From: Pseudomonadota bacterium
GTDB taxonomy: Bacteria > Pseudomonadota > Gammaproteobacteria > QQUJ01
NCBI GenBank assembly: GCA_008501635.1
Contig: QQUJ01000025.1
Location: forward strand, 1-32,195
Length of the DNA: 32,195 nucleotides
Direction: 5' to 3'
The notes beneath the pieces were generated by a model that was given only the letters and a program-made list of their open reading frames with translations, was not told the origin of the DNA and made no database searches. Positions 23,402-30,930 of the stretch are shown here, one piece after another. A program made the position numbers and the translations under genes. Position 1 is the stretch's first letter. Every line of letters begins with the position of its first letter.

Positions 23402-25045
23402 TCATGCCTGGCCGGTTTCGCGCATGATGTCTTTCACGCGGCAGCTGTCGCACAGTTCGAAACGTCGCGCAGCGGCCCCGGCGAACATCCGGTGTCCTGC
23501 GAGCAGGTGCTGCAACTTGGTGATCGAACTGCGCGGCGCGAACGGCGTTCCGCAGTCGGTGCAGCACACCGCTTCGTCTGCGCGAAGAATGCGCGCCGTG
23601 CGGCGTTGGTCGTCATCAAACAGGTAGCGCGGCTGCAGGGTCACGACCTGCTCGGGGCATGCCTTCACGCACAGACCGCACTGCACACAGTTCTGCTCCA
23701 GAAACTGCAGCTGTGGGCTCTGCGTCCCGCCCTGCAACGCCCCCGGCGGACAGACCGAGGCACATGCCATGCACAGCGTGCAGCCATCCGCCACGGTGAC
23801 CGCACCAAAGGCGGCCCCTTCCGGGAGCGTGGCCACCATCTGGCGCCTGGCCGTTTGCTGGTAGAGATGGTCGACAGACAGACGGATCACCTCACGCTTG
23901 TCCTCGAGCGCGGCGAACCTGGCGGGCTGGCGCCCCGCCGCCGGTGAACTATCCTTCGCCGCCATCAGCGCCTCCCACTCGATGCGTCGTACGGCATGCG
24001 AACCACACCCCATACCAGCCAGCAGGCTTTCGATCACTTCCAGCTCGCTGTCGAGCACCCGCAGAACACCGCCGGGTGTTTCGACCGAGGTCAGCAACAG
24101 AACCTCCGCGGCACCGTAGGCCAGGGCGCTGAGCCACAACTCGATGCCGGCGGCGCCGATCTCTTCGAGTTCCAGGGGCACGACCCGACCCGGCATCCTG
24201 TCGAGGGCAGCGCTGATCCGTTCGGCGTTTGCGTTGTCGTGTATCAGCAGTGCTGCGCCCTCGCCCCCCGCGGCAAGAAAACCCTGCATCAGGGTGCGAA
24301 CGCGGTTGATGAGTGTTTTTCGGTCGGGGTAGTTGTAGGAAATCGCCCCTGAGGGGCAGGCGCTGGCACAGCTGCCGACCCCATGGCAGAGATGGACGTC
24401 AACCGTCACCTTCTCGCCGTCAGGATGAATGGCCCACGCCGGGCAGACATTGAGACACCGCGTACAACCCAGCAGGCCGCTGGCGCTGTGGGCGCACAGG
24501 TCGCTGTTGACCTGGACATAGCGTGGCTTCTCGAATTCGCCCACCAGATCCTGCAATTGCTGCAACGCAGCCTCCAAACCCTGGGCGGCGCAGGGCGCGA
24601 AATAGCCGGGAGGGGGGAGATCGGCCTTGAGCATGGGTTTATCGCCAAGATCCAGAACGGCGTCGAAGTACTGACGACCCGTGAGGGGGGCAAGGTCGAT
24701 CTCCTCATCGCCGCCCTTGCCCAGCAGATAGGCCTTGAACCGACCGAGATAGCCCTCCAGTCGCGTCAGGTTGCCGCCAAAGACCGGCACCTCGGCCGGC
24801 AGGCCGCTGTCCAAGGCTTCATCGACAAGCACCACCGAGCACGAGACAGCCGTTCCCAACCGGGTCGAAACCTGAAATGCCTGGGCCACGCTGCCGATGA
24901 TCAGCAGGTGTCCCGCTGCGTGATACTCGACACCCTGCCCAACGAATGCGGGCAGAGCCCCAAGCGCCTGCAGTGCGGCTTCGCGCGCCGCGCGGTTGTT
25001 TCCCGTACGGGCTTCGACCCGGGCGTGTGGGTGGTGAATGCTCAT
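23402..25045 (-). CDS. Multi-cluster ferredoxin-like protein of the FDH operon
   Basis: 547-residue cytosolic protein with no signal peptide. It holds two pairs of 4Fe-4S motifs. C184, C194, C197, C201 and C220, C226, C230 form the first pair; CTLCMACASVCP (about 420-432) and CVQCGLCVKACP (about 452-463) form the second. A CCTDC near 490 and a CDSC near the C-terminus may bind zinc or another cluster. Linkers of about 170 residues have no recognised domain. Its job is presumably electron transfer linked to FDH assembly or to a soluble partner. Its start overlaps the DUF3306 stop (ATGA). Confidence 0.85.
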   Translation of the reverse strand: MSIHHPHARVEARTGNNRAAREAALQALGALPAFVGQGVEYHAAGHLLIIGSVAQAFQVSTRLGTAVSCSVVLVDEALDSGLPAEVPVFGGNLTRLEGYLGRFKAYLLGKGGDEEIDLAPLTGRQYFDAVLDLGDKPMLKADLPPPGYFAPCAAQGLEAALQQLQDLVGEFEKPRYVQVNSDLCAHSASGLLGCTRCLNVCPAWAIHPDGEKVTVDVHLCHGVGSCASACPSGAISYNYPDRKTLINRVRTLMQGFLAAGGEGAALLIHDNANAERISAALDRMPGRVVPLELEEIGAAGIELWLSALAYGAAEVLLLTSVETPGGVLRVLDSELEVIESLLAGMGCGSHAVRRIEWEALMAAKDSSPAAGRQPARFAALEDKREVIRLSVDHLYQQTARRQMVATLPEGAAFGAVTVADGCTLCMACASVCPPGALQGGTQSPQLQFLEQNCVQCGLCVKACPEQVVTLQPRYLFDDDQRRTARILRADEAVCCTDCGTPFAPRSSITKLQHLLAGHRMFAGAAARRFELCDSCRVKDIMRETGQA

Positions 25046-25560
25046 GATCGCTGCGGCTCCTCGGTCACCCTGTCATCGGTCGCCATGCTCGTGGGATCCT
25101 CGCCTGGCATCGCCTCTTCCGCCGATTGTTCCAACGCCGTCTTGACCGCTGCGGCCTCGCGCGCGATCCACTGTTTGAGGTGGTAGGGAACCATGTCACC
25201 CAGGGGTTCGAAGACGGTGTAGTCGCCGTCGTAATCGTTCAATCCATCGGTGATGTTGAAATCGGGCAGATGGAAAAGCTTACGCAAGGCAGCCTTGCGC
25301 AAGGACTCATCCACCTCCGGTGAGAGAAAGCCGGTGAAATCGGATTCGCTGCCCAGCGAGTCGAGGGTTGGCAACGCGGTCGGCGCGGTGTCGGCTGCGG
25401 CGGGTTCTTTGCACTCTGAATCCGTTGCATCAACGTCCGCGGAAGCACTGGCCGCTTCACGAGCCACTTCGCGTTTGCGACGTGCCCAGCGGCTCAGCAA
25501 CCCCTCGGGTTCCTCTGCCGTCGGCACGTCATTCAGGTAATGGGCAGTGGGCTCAGGCAT
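25042..25560 (-). CDS. DUF3306 protein
   Basis: 172 residues. An N-terminal LLSRWARRKREV is followed by an acidic, low-complexity region, then the DUF3306 core DFTGFLSPEVDESLRKAALRKLFHLPDFNITDGLNDYDGDYTVFEPLG. The function is unknown, but DUF3306 is found in FDH loci of this type with DUF3305. It is cytosolic with no cofactor motif. Its start overlaps the DUF3305 stop by 8 bp and its stop overlaps the ferredoxin-like start, so all three are tightly coupled. Confidence 0.85.
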   Translation of the reverse strand: MPEPTAHYLNDVPTAEEPEGLLSRWARRKREVAREAASASADVDATDSECKEPAAADTAPTALPTLDSLGSESDFTGFLSPEVDESLRKAALRKLFHLPDFNITDGLNDYDGDYTVFEPLGDMVPYHLKQWIAREAAAVKTALEQSAEEAMPGEDPTSMATDDRVTEEPQRS

Positions 25561-26065
25561 CTAACGCTCGCTTGCGACGGGGTTGGGTTTTGACACCGAC
25601 CCGTTCCACGTAGCCCGCCACCCAGAGGCGGATCTCCTTGGGCAGCGGCAGGGCCAGTACTTCATCCTCCACCTCCATGTGAGACGCAGCCTCGTCCTGG
25701 CTCATGGTCAGCAGCACCGGGCGCACGCCACCGCACTCTTCATCAGGGGTACAGGCGACAAACAGAACCGGATGTTCAGCCGTCAGGTTGTACAGGTAGT
25801 GGGCCGTTTCGTCAGGGTGGAGCGCGAGGACCAGGCCGTCCCAAAGGAACTCTTCGCCTTCCGCGCTCGCCCAGCGTCTGATCAGTCGCGGTGCCTGACC
25901 GTCGGGCAGCGCGCTGTCGGCAATGGCCAGCACGTGCCAACGTTCCGAATCCCACCGCCCCACTCGCACCGTACGTCGCGCCAGGTGCAGCGAGACCTGA
26001 CGCCGAGTCTGAACAGATTCGTTCGGGGGAGTACCGCTGCGTTCATGGCCTTTATCGGTTCGCAT
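25553..26065 (-). CDS. DUF3305 protein
   Basis: 170 residues, first gene of the FDH operon. The core reads VGRWDSERWHVLAIAD, FLWDGLVLALHPDETAHYLYNLTAEHPVLFVACTPDEE, and ends with IRLWVAGYVERVG, as in DUF3305. Function unknown; no catalytic or membrane motif. The ATG at 26065 has only a weak ribosome-binding site (CAACAGG next to it). The frame covers the region divergent from moaA. Confidence 0.85.
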   Translation of the reverse strand: MRTDKGHERSGTPPNESVQTRRQVSLHLARRTVRVGRWDSERWHVLAIADSALPDGQAPRLIRRWASAEGEEFLWDGLVLALHPDETAHYLYNLTAEHPVLFVACTPDEECGGVRPVLLTMSQDEAASHMEVEDEVLALPLPKEIRLWVAGYVERVGVKTQPRRKRALDA

Positions 26066-26084
26066 CCTGTTGAAAGGGGCAAGT

Positions 26085-26112
26085 TACATACCAAGCCAGC
26101 GAGTTTTGTCTA
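26085..26112 (-). promoter_or_regulatory. Candidate promoter of the FDH operon
   Basis: On the minus strand TAGACA (-35, 26112-26107) is separated by 16 bp from TATGTA (26090-26085), with an extended -10 TGG before it. A start about 7 bp downstream would leave a short leader of about 13 nt to the DUF3305 ATG. The match is moderate. Confidence 0.3.
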
Positions 26113-26172
26113 ACCTGTTGTTTATGATCCGTTTACAGGGGCGAGCTTAGTGTTCAGTCAGTGTCTGTGAAA

Positions 26173-26218
26173 GGGTCACTATGACCCGGCCAGGCCCGCA
26201 CCTGGGTCATAGTGAACC
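26173..26218. promoter_or_regulatory. Two tandem palindromic operator candidates
   Basis: GGGTCA-CTA-TGACCC (26173-26187) is a perfect palindrome. GGGTCATAGTGAACC (26204-26218) is its reverse complement over 12 bases and nearly palindromic itself. Their centres are 31 bp apart, three helical turns. They lie between the divergent FDH operon and moaA, about 60-100 bp upstream of the FDH promoter candidate. This fits a dimeric regulator binding side by side. The regulator is unknown. Confidence 0.6.
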
Positions 26219-26252
26219 ACCCGCGCAATCGCTAACGGGAATCCGAGCACCC

Positions 26253-26285
26253 GCCACCCAAGGCATCCAACACCGGTTGGGTGGC
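26253..26285. promoter_or_regulatory. Stable hairpin upstream of moaA
   Basis: GCCACCCAA (26253-26261) pairs exactly with TTGGGTGGC (26277-26285) around a 15-nt loop. It could be a leader structure of moaA, an operator, or a terminator-like element. It would be outside the mRNA if the -10 at 26336 is used. I do not recognise a Moco riboswitch. Confidence 0.4.
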
Positions 26286-26310
26286 CGGGAATACTTCTTG
26301 CTGCGATGAA

Positions 26311-26341
26311 GTGAAAACTGTGCCCAATAACCCGCTACAAT
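26311..26341 (+). promoter_or_regulatory. Candidate moaA promoter
   Basis: TACAAT at 26336-26341 is a five-of-six -10 box. GTGAAA at 26311-26316 is a weak -35 with a long 19-bp spacer, so an activator may be needed. The moaA start at 26389 follows with AAGGAG 6 nt before it. Confidence 0.35.
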
Positions 26342-26388
26342 AACTGAGTGTTACTATTGGTTATTCGCCGTCTGACAAGGAGAATGTG

Positions 26389-27393
26389 ATGCCCCAGCCA
26401 GTCCCTGGCTCTCTGGTCGATCGTTTTGGTCGCCGGGTCACGTACCTGCGTATTTCGGTCACGGATCGCTGCAACTTCCGTTGCCTCTACTGTATGGCCG
26501 AGGAGATGGAGTTTCTGCCGCGAGCCCAGGTATTGACCCTGGAGGAGATCGCCGAGATCGGCGCCGCGTTTGCGGAACTCGGGGTGACCAAGATCCGCAT
26601 CACCGGGGGCGAGCCGCTGGTGCGTCACAACATCCTGTGGCTCTTCGACCACTTGGGGGCGCAACCGGGGCTCAAAGAGCTGACGATCACCACCAACGGG
26701 GCGCTGCTTCCGAAAATGGCCGAAGGCCTGTGGGCCAGTGGCGTACGGCGGCTCAATATCAGTCTCGACAGCCTTGATGCGGAGCGATTTCGCCGCATTA
26801 CCCGCAACGGCAATCTCGACGAGGTGCTGGCGGGAATCGAGGCTGCTCAACGGGTGGGATTCCGGCGTATCAAACTGAACGCGGTAATTCTCAAAGGGCT
26901 GAACGACGACGAGATCGTGCCGCTGGTCAATTTCGCGCGAGCGCGTGGCCTGGACATCACCTTTATCGAAGAGATGCCACTGGGTAATGTCGACGGGCAC
27001 GATCGGCTGGGTTCGTACTACTCAAGCGATCTGGTGCGTCGTGACATCGAAGGCACCTTTGAACTGATTCCGACCGCGGAGACGACGGGCGGACCGTCGC
27101 GCTACTATCACATCGCGGGCGAACCGACCCGCATCGGATTCATCTCGCCGCACAGTCATAACTTCTGCGGTGACTGCAATCGCGTGCGTCTCACTGTCGA
27201 AGGCCGTCTGCTGTTGTGCCTCGGCCAGGAGCATTCGGTGGATCTGCGCCGCGTGATCCGCGCCAACCCGGGGGATCGCGAGCGTTTGCAGCAGGCCATC
27301 GTGGCGGCCATGGAGATCAAACCCAAAGGGCACGAGTTCGACCTCAGCGAACGCCCGGTGATCATGCGCCACATGAACGTTACCGGCGGATGA
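26389..27393 (+). CDS. moaA: MoaA, GTP 3',8-cyclase
   Basis: 334 residues. First enzyme of molybdenum cofactor synthesis, converting GTP with S-adenosylmethionine to 3',8-cyclo-7,8-dihydro-GTP. The radical SAM cluster is C28, C32, C35 (CNFRCLYC). The C-terminal cluster that holds GTP uses Cys at about 260, 263 and 277 (FCGDC and LLLC). The conserved C-terminal Gly-Gly (VTGG) is present. The ATG at 26389 has AAGGAG 6 nt upstream. MoaC, needed for the next step, is not in this window. Confidence 0.95.
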   Translation: MPQPVPGSLVDRFGRRVTYLRISVTDRCNFRCLYCMAEEMEFLPRAQVLTLEEIAEIGAAFAELGVTKIRITGGEPLVRHNILWLFDHLGAQPGLKELTITTNGALLPKMAEGLWASGVRRLNISLDSLDAERFRRITRNGNLDEVLAGIEAAQRVGFRRIKLNAVILKGLNDDEIVPLVNFARARGLDITFIEEMPLGNVDGHDRLGSYYSSDLVRRDIEGTFELIPTAETTGGPSRYYHIAGEPTRIGFISPHSHNFCGDCNRVRLTVEGRLLLCLGQEHSVDLRRVIRANPGDRERLQQAIVAAMEIKPKGHEFDLSERPVIMRHMNVTGG

Positions 27394-27480
27394 GAGTGGC
27401 AGAACACCCTTGAAGGCTTTGCCTCCTGACGGCGTTGCGCGGGATACTCTGTTATCACAATCCAATTGACAGCAATTTCG

Positions 27481-28323
27481 ATGGTGACACGCTACCGCCC
27501 CCAAATGACCCAGGCCGGTCTTGCCCCGACCCATGCGGTGACCGCCATTGACGAACACGGTGAGCCACGCGAGGTCAGCATCGCCGGCGAACGTCCCCTG
27601 ACGCTCTATGTGGATAAGCATGAAGTGGTGACCTTGATGACTCTCGGCGGCCACCCGGAAGCGCTGACCCTCGGTTATCTCCGTAACCAGGGTTTCATTG
27701 GCGAGATCGAGCAGATCCGCTCCGTCCAGGTGGATTGGGAGACGGATTCGGTGGCGGTCGTCACCCATCAGGGCACCGACGGGTGGGATGAGAAGCTCTC
27801 ACGCCGCACCGTCACCACCGGGTGCGGTCAGGGCACGGTCTTTGGCGATCTGATGGCGCGCCTGGAGCAGATCCGGTTACCGCGCCCGCAACTGCGGCAA
27901 TCGATCGTCTACGCGTTGCTCGATCGCCTTGCCCATCACAACAGCGTCTACCGTGCCGCCGGTGCCGTCCATGGCTGCGCGTTGTGCTCGGCCACCGACA
28001 TTCTCTGCTTCGTGGAAGATGTCGGCCGTCACAACGCCGTCGATGCCATCGCTGGATGGATGTGGCTGGAAGGCGTCCCAGGGGACGACACGATCTTCTA
28101 CACCACCGGCCGCCTCACCTCGGAGATGGTCATCAAAGTGGCGCAGATGGGAATCCCGGTACTGCTGTCGCGTTCGGGGATCACTGAAATGGGACTCTCG
28201 CTGGCTCAGCAACTGGGCGTCACCATGATCGGACGCGCCAAGGGCGAGCATTTCCTGATTTTCAACGGACAGGAAAATTTCGTACTGGATTCAACACCGC
28301 ATCGAGTCCGCCCGGCATCCTGA
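27481..28323 (+). CDS. fdhD: FdhD, formate dehydrogenase sulfurtransferase
   Basis: 280 residues. Transfers sulfur from a cysteine desulfurase to the Mo-bisMGD cofactor of FdhA, without which the enzyme is inactive. Family motifs are present: AGERPLTLYVD, TLMTLGGHPEALTLGYL, HNSVYRAAGAVHGC, DVGRHNAVDAI, FYTTGRLTSEMV. The sulfur-accepting loop reads TTGCGQGTVF with one Cys (C115); E. coli has a CxxC there. The ATG at 27481 is preferred over a TTG at 27466; neither has a good ribosome-binding site. It follows moaA by 87 bp and is probably co-transcribed. Confidence 0.93.
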   Translation: MVTRYRPQMTQAGLAPTHAVTAIDEHGEPREVSIAGERPLTLYVDKHEVVTLMTLGGHPEALTLGYLRNQGFIGEIEQIRSVQVDWETDSVAVVTHQGTDGWDEKLSRRTVTTGCGQGTVFGDLMARLEQIRLPRPQLRQSIVYALLDRLAHHNSVYRAAGAVHGCALCSATDILCFVEDVGRHNAVDAIAGWMWLEGVPGDDTIFYTTGRLTSEMVIKVAQMGIPVLLSRSGITEMGLSLAQQLGVTMIGRAKGEHFLIFNGQENFVLDSTPHRVRPAS

Positions 28324-28380
28324 CGGCCCGCCACAGGAATCAGACCTGCCTGCGCCCCATAATGCTGAATTTACCTCTAT

Positions 28381-28396
28381 AACTACCAAGGTAGTT
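28381..28396. terminator. Hairpin between convergent fdhD and GNAT genes
   Basis: AACTACC (28381-28387) pairs exactly with GGTAGTT (28390-28396). On the minus strand it lies 6 bp past the GNAT stop and is followed by an AT-rich stretch without a clear T run. It may end either transcript. Confidence 0.4.
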
Positions 28397-28401
28397 GCCT
28401 A

Positions 28402-28860
28402 CTATTCGATGGGCTTGGAGAGTACCAGCTGGGTCTTGCGCAGTTCGAACCCATGCCGGTAATAGAATTTGTGCGCCCGCTCGCGCTCGACGCGCGTGCG
28501 TACCCGTAGATCGGTAATCCCGCAGGCACGCGTCCAGTACAGTGCCGCCTCGATGAGGCGTGAGCCGATACCCCGGCCGCGATACGCCTCGCCCACGATC
28601 AGACCGCCGATCTCGGCGAAGGGATCCATCTCCAGAAGTTCGTGACGATAGACGTGCACCCATCCTACCAGCCCGTCACCCGCCATCTCGGCTACCGTGA
28701 TGTGATTGCGGGGGTCGCGCAGCATCGACTGCATGCGCTCTCGCACCTGTTGCGCAGTCGATGGATATCCCAGTGCTTCGGCCAGTCCAGCGATGTCTGC
28801 GGCGTCGCTGATACGTGCATCGCGCAGTTCGATCTGCGGCTCTCTTTTAGCTAGTGCCAT
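28402..28860 (-). CDS. GNAT-family N-acetyltransferase
   Basis: 152-residue single-domain GNAT enzyme that moves an acetyl group from acetyl-CoA to an unknown amine. The acetyl-CoA loop is IGGLIVGEAYRGRGIGSRLIEAAL, with the RGRGIG pyrophosphate-binding pattern, and HKFYYRHGFEL is the typical motif B. The start at 28860 has AGGAGG 7 nt upstream; an in-frame ATG at 28884 is rejected for this reason. It is adjacent to the FDH locus but convergent with it. Confidence 0.88.
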   Translation of the reverse strand: MALAKREPQIELRDARISDAADIAGLAEALGYPSTAQQVRERMQSMLRDPRNHITVAEMAGDGLVGWVHVYRHELLEMDPFAEIGGLIVGEAYRGRGIGSRLIEAALYWTRACGITDLRVRTRVERERAHKFYYRHGFELRKTQLVLSKPIE

Positions 28861-28944
28861 GCTCTTCCCTCCTCTGCTCTCCACCCCTTTTCACACTAAA
28901 AGCACGGTACTGTAAATACCCTTTTACATTATGAGGTCATTAAC

Positions 28945-28960
28945 CCCTGCGGTAGCAGGG
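28945..28960 (-). terminator. Hairpin at the end of the isomerase-DUF1330 gene
   Basis: CCCTGC (28945-28950) and GCAGGG (28955-28960) form a perfect 6-bp stem with a GGTA loop, immediately after the stop codon. On the minus strand it is followed by GTTAATG with few T residues. It is a weak intrinsic terminator at best. Confidence 0.4.
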
Positions 28961-29854
28961 TCACTGTCGCGGGTTATAGCTCACGATCAGCGTCTCGGCC
29001 GCCCGGTCGCGCAACGGGATAAGTGTCTGATATGCCGCCGATTCGAACCACTCCTGCAGCGTCGGTTGATCGCGAAAACGAATCACGACGGCCTGATCGA
29101 GTTTGGTTTCACCGGCCAACACGTTTTGGCACTGCCCCCGGAACACAAGCTCGGCGCCAAAGGGAGACAACGATGCGGCGACACCCGTTACATAACGTTG
29201 CCACAGCTCAGGGTCCTTGATCTTTATCTGTCCTATGAGATAGGCGGAAGGAGGCGCCTGGACGCCCAGCAGCCGATCCAGAAACTCCAGCCGATCCTGG
29301 CCAAAGAGAACGTCGCTGCCCACGACATAGGTCGGAACGCCGATGGCCGAGTGGCCGATGGCCTCATCGGTGTTGGCGGCCAGACGCTTCTGTGCAGCCT
29401 CCGAGTCGCTTGCCGCAACCAATGCCGCCCCGTCCAATCCGACCTCATTGGCGATCTCGGCAACGGTGTCGGGATTGGAGACGTCGCGCTCCTCCACCCA
29501 ACAGCCCCGCATCAAAGCAGCCGTGAAGTCTGCCACTTCGTGCCCCTGTTCCTGAGCGGCGACGATAGTCAGACAGGCGAATCTGTCGGGCACCGGGAAA
29601 TACCTGGGCTCCAGGTTCATCGTCAGACCCAGAAAGGCGCGCCAACGTCGCAACTCCTGCATACGGTTGGCGAGCAAGGCCGGAGGCCGTTGAGCAATCG
29701 GCTGGTAGCCTGTGGTGGCAAAGATGCGCGGCAGTTCGACCGGTTTGAAACGCACCGTCGCCCCGTGGCGTTGCGCGATCTTGAGCAGCCGCTCCAGACC
29801 GATGAAACTCCACGGCGAAACGGGGGTGTAGTAGAAATCGATCGACGGGTCCAT
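28961..29854 (-). CDS. HCCA isomerase (DsbA-like) fused to a DUF1330 domain
   Basis: 297 residues. The N-terminal 200 residues are a DsbA/kappa-GST-type 2-hydroxychromene-2-carboxylate isomerase domain: FYYTPVSPWSFIGLERL (S13 in place of a redox Cys), then GVPTYVVGSDVLFGQDRLEFLDRL. The C-terminal 95 residues (YLIGQIKIKDPELWQRYV to RAAETLIVSYN) look like DUF1330, a ferredoxin-fold small domain. A glutathione-dependent isomerase or dehalogenase-type role is plausible. The start at 29854 has AAAGG 7 nt upstream; the longer frame to 29956 has no support. It diverges from the cyclodeaminase-family gene. Confidence 0.82.
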   Translation of the reverse strand: MDPSIDFYYTPVSPWSFIGLERLLKIAQRHGATVRFKPVELPRIFATTGYQPIAQRPPALLANRMQELRRWRAFLGLTMNLEPRYFPVPDRFACLTIVAAQEQGHEVADFTAALMRGCWVEERDVSNPDTVAEIANEVGLDGAALVAASDSEAAQKRLAANTDEAIGHSAIGVPTYVVGSDVLFGQDRLEFLDRLLGVQAPPSAYLIGQIKIKDPELWQRYVTGVAASLSPFGAELVFRGQCQNVLAGETKLDQAVVIRFRDQPTLQEWFESAAYQTLIPLRDRAAETLIVSYNPRQ

Positions 29855-29985
29855 CGGCAAGCCTTTCTTGGTCGGTGGCACTTGACGCAGCGGACAGGTA
29901 TGACCGCAACGCTGCGAATTGCCCGTGGTGGCGAATCGCCCGACAAAGGGTAGCATTAGCTCAATTACCCGACGACAAACCCGCG

Positions 29986-30930
29986 ATGCGCCATCTCGAC
30001 GCCGAACAACTCTGCCGGCTGCTACCGTGGACGGACCTCATCGAGGCGCTGCGCGACGGCTTTCGCGCCCACTACACCGTTCCCCAACGCCACCACCACA
30101 CCGTTTCGGTGCCGGATGCAGCGGATGCGACACTGCTGTTGATGCCCGCCTGGCACTCCGGGCGCTATCTGGGCGTGAAGACCGTAACCGTCTTTCCGGA
30201 CAACAGCGCCCGCGGCCTGCCCGCGGTCCACGGTACCTACCAACTCTGCGACGGCGCGACCGGCGAACCGTTAACGCTCATGGACGGCAGTGAACTGACC
30301 GCGCGCCGCACCGCAGCCGCGTCGGCACTGGCATCGGGGTTTCTCGCGCGCGCCGAGGCCACCCGACTGGTTATGGTCGGAACCGGCCGACTCAGCCTCA
30401 ATCTCATCGCCGCCCACAGCGCGGTGCGGCCGATCGAACAGGTGACCGTCTGGGGGCGCTCGCACGACAAAGCCATCGAGGTCGCGCGTCAGGCTGCCGC
30501 TCTCGGTCTCACCGCCACGGCCACGCAGGATCTTGCCGCGGCATGCCAGGATGCTGACATCATCTCCACCGCAACGTTGGCCGGCACACCGCTGATCCAG
30601 GGCAAATGGCTGAAACCCGGCACCCATCTCGATCTGGTGGGCGGTTTTCGGCCCGACATGCGCGAGGCCGACGATGAGTGCCTACGGGTGGCGCAGATCT
30701 TTGTCGATACCCGCGAAGGGGCGCTCGGCGAGGCGGGTGATCTGGTGCAGCCGCTGCGGTCAGGTGCGATTTCCCGCGATGCCGTGCGCGCGGATCTGTT
30801 CGATCTCTGCTGCGGCCATCATCCGGGCCGCGGCGATGAAGCCGCGATCACCCTGTTCAAGTCGGTCGGTACTGCATTGGAAGACCTGGCGGCGGCCATC
30901 CTGGCCTACGAACGATCTAAACCACTTTAA
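29986..30930 (+). CDS. Ornithine cyclodeaminase/mu-crystallin family reductase
   Basis: 314 residues. The order LLMPAWHSGRYLGVKTVTVFPDNSARGLPAVHG, LMDGSELTARRTAAASALAS, then the Rossmann VMVGTGRLSLNLIAAH (about 126-141) and a C-terminal LFKSVGTALEDLAAA is the ornithine cyclodeaminase/mu-crystallin pattern. Members reduce cyclic imino acids such as delta-1-pyrroline-2-carboxylate or deaminate ornithine, with NAD(P). The substrate is unknown, but a neighbouring FAD amine oxidoreductase suggests imino-acid turnover. The ATG at 29986 begins the conserved N-terminus (MRHLDAEQLCRLL). Its end overlaps the end of the convergent oxidoreductase gene by 14 bp. Confidence 0.87.
   Translation: MRHLDAEQLCRLLPWTDLIEALRDGFRAHYTVPQRHHHTVSVPDAADATLLLMPAWHSGRYLGVKTVTVFPDNSARGLPAVHGTYQLCDGATGEPLTLMDGSELTARRTAAASALASGFLARAEATRLVMVGTGRLSLNLIAAHSAVRPIEQVTVWGRSHDKAIEVARQAAALGLTATATQDLAAACQDADIISTATLAGTPLIQGKWLKPGTHLDLVGGFRPDMREADDECLRVAQIFVDTREGALGEAGDLVQPLRSGAISRDAVRADLFDLCCGHHPGRGDEAAITLFKSVGTALEDLAAAILAYERSKPL

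Noticed and set aside
26100-26390. Moco riboswitch upstream of moaA
   Set aside because: The position is right and hairpins are present, but I cannot match the conserved core from memory and the candidate -10 lies downstream of the hairpin.
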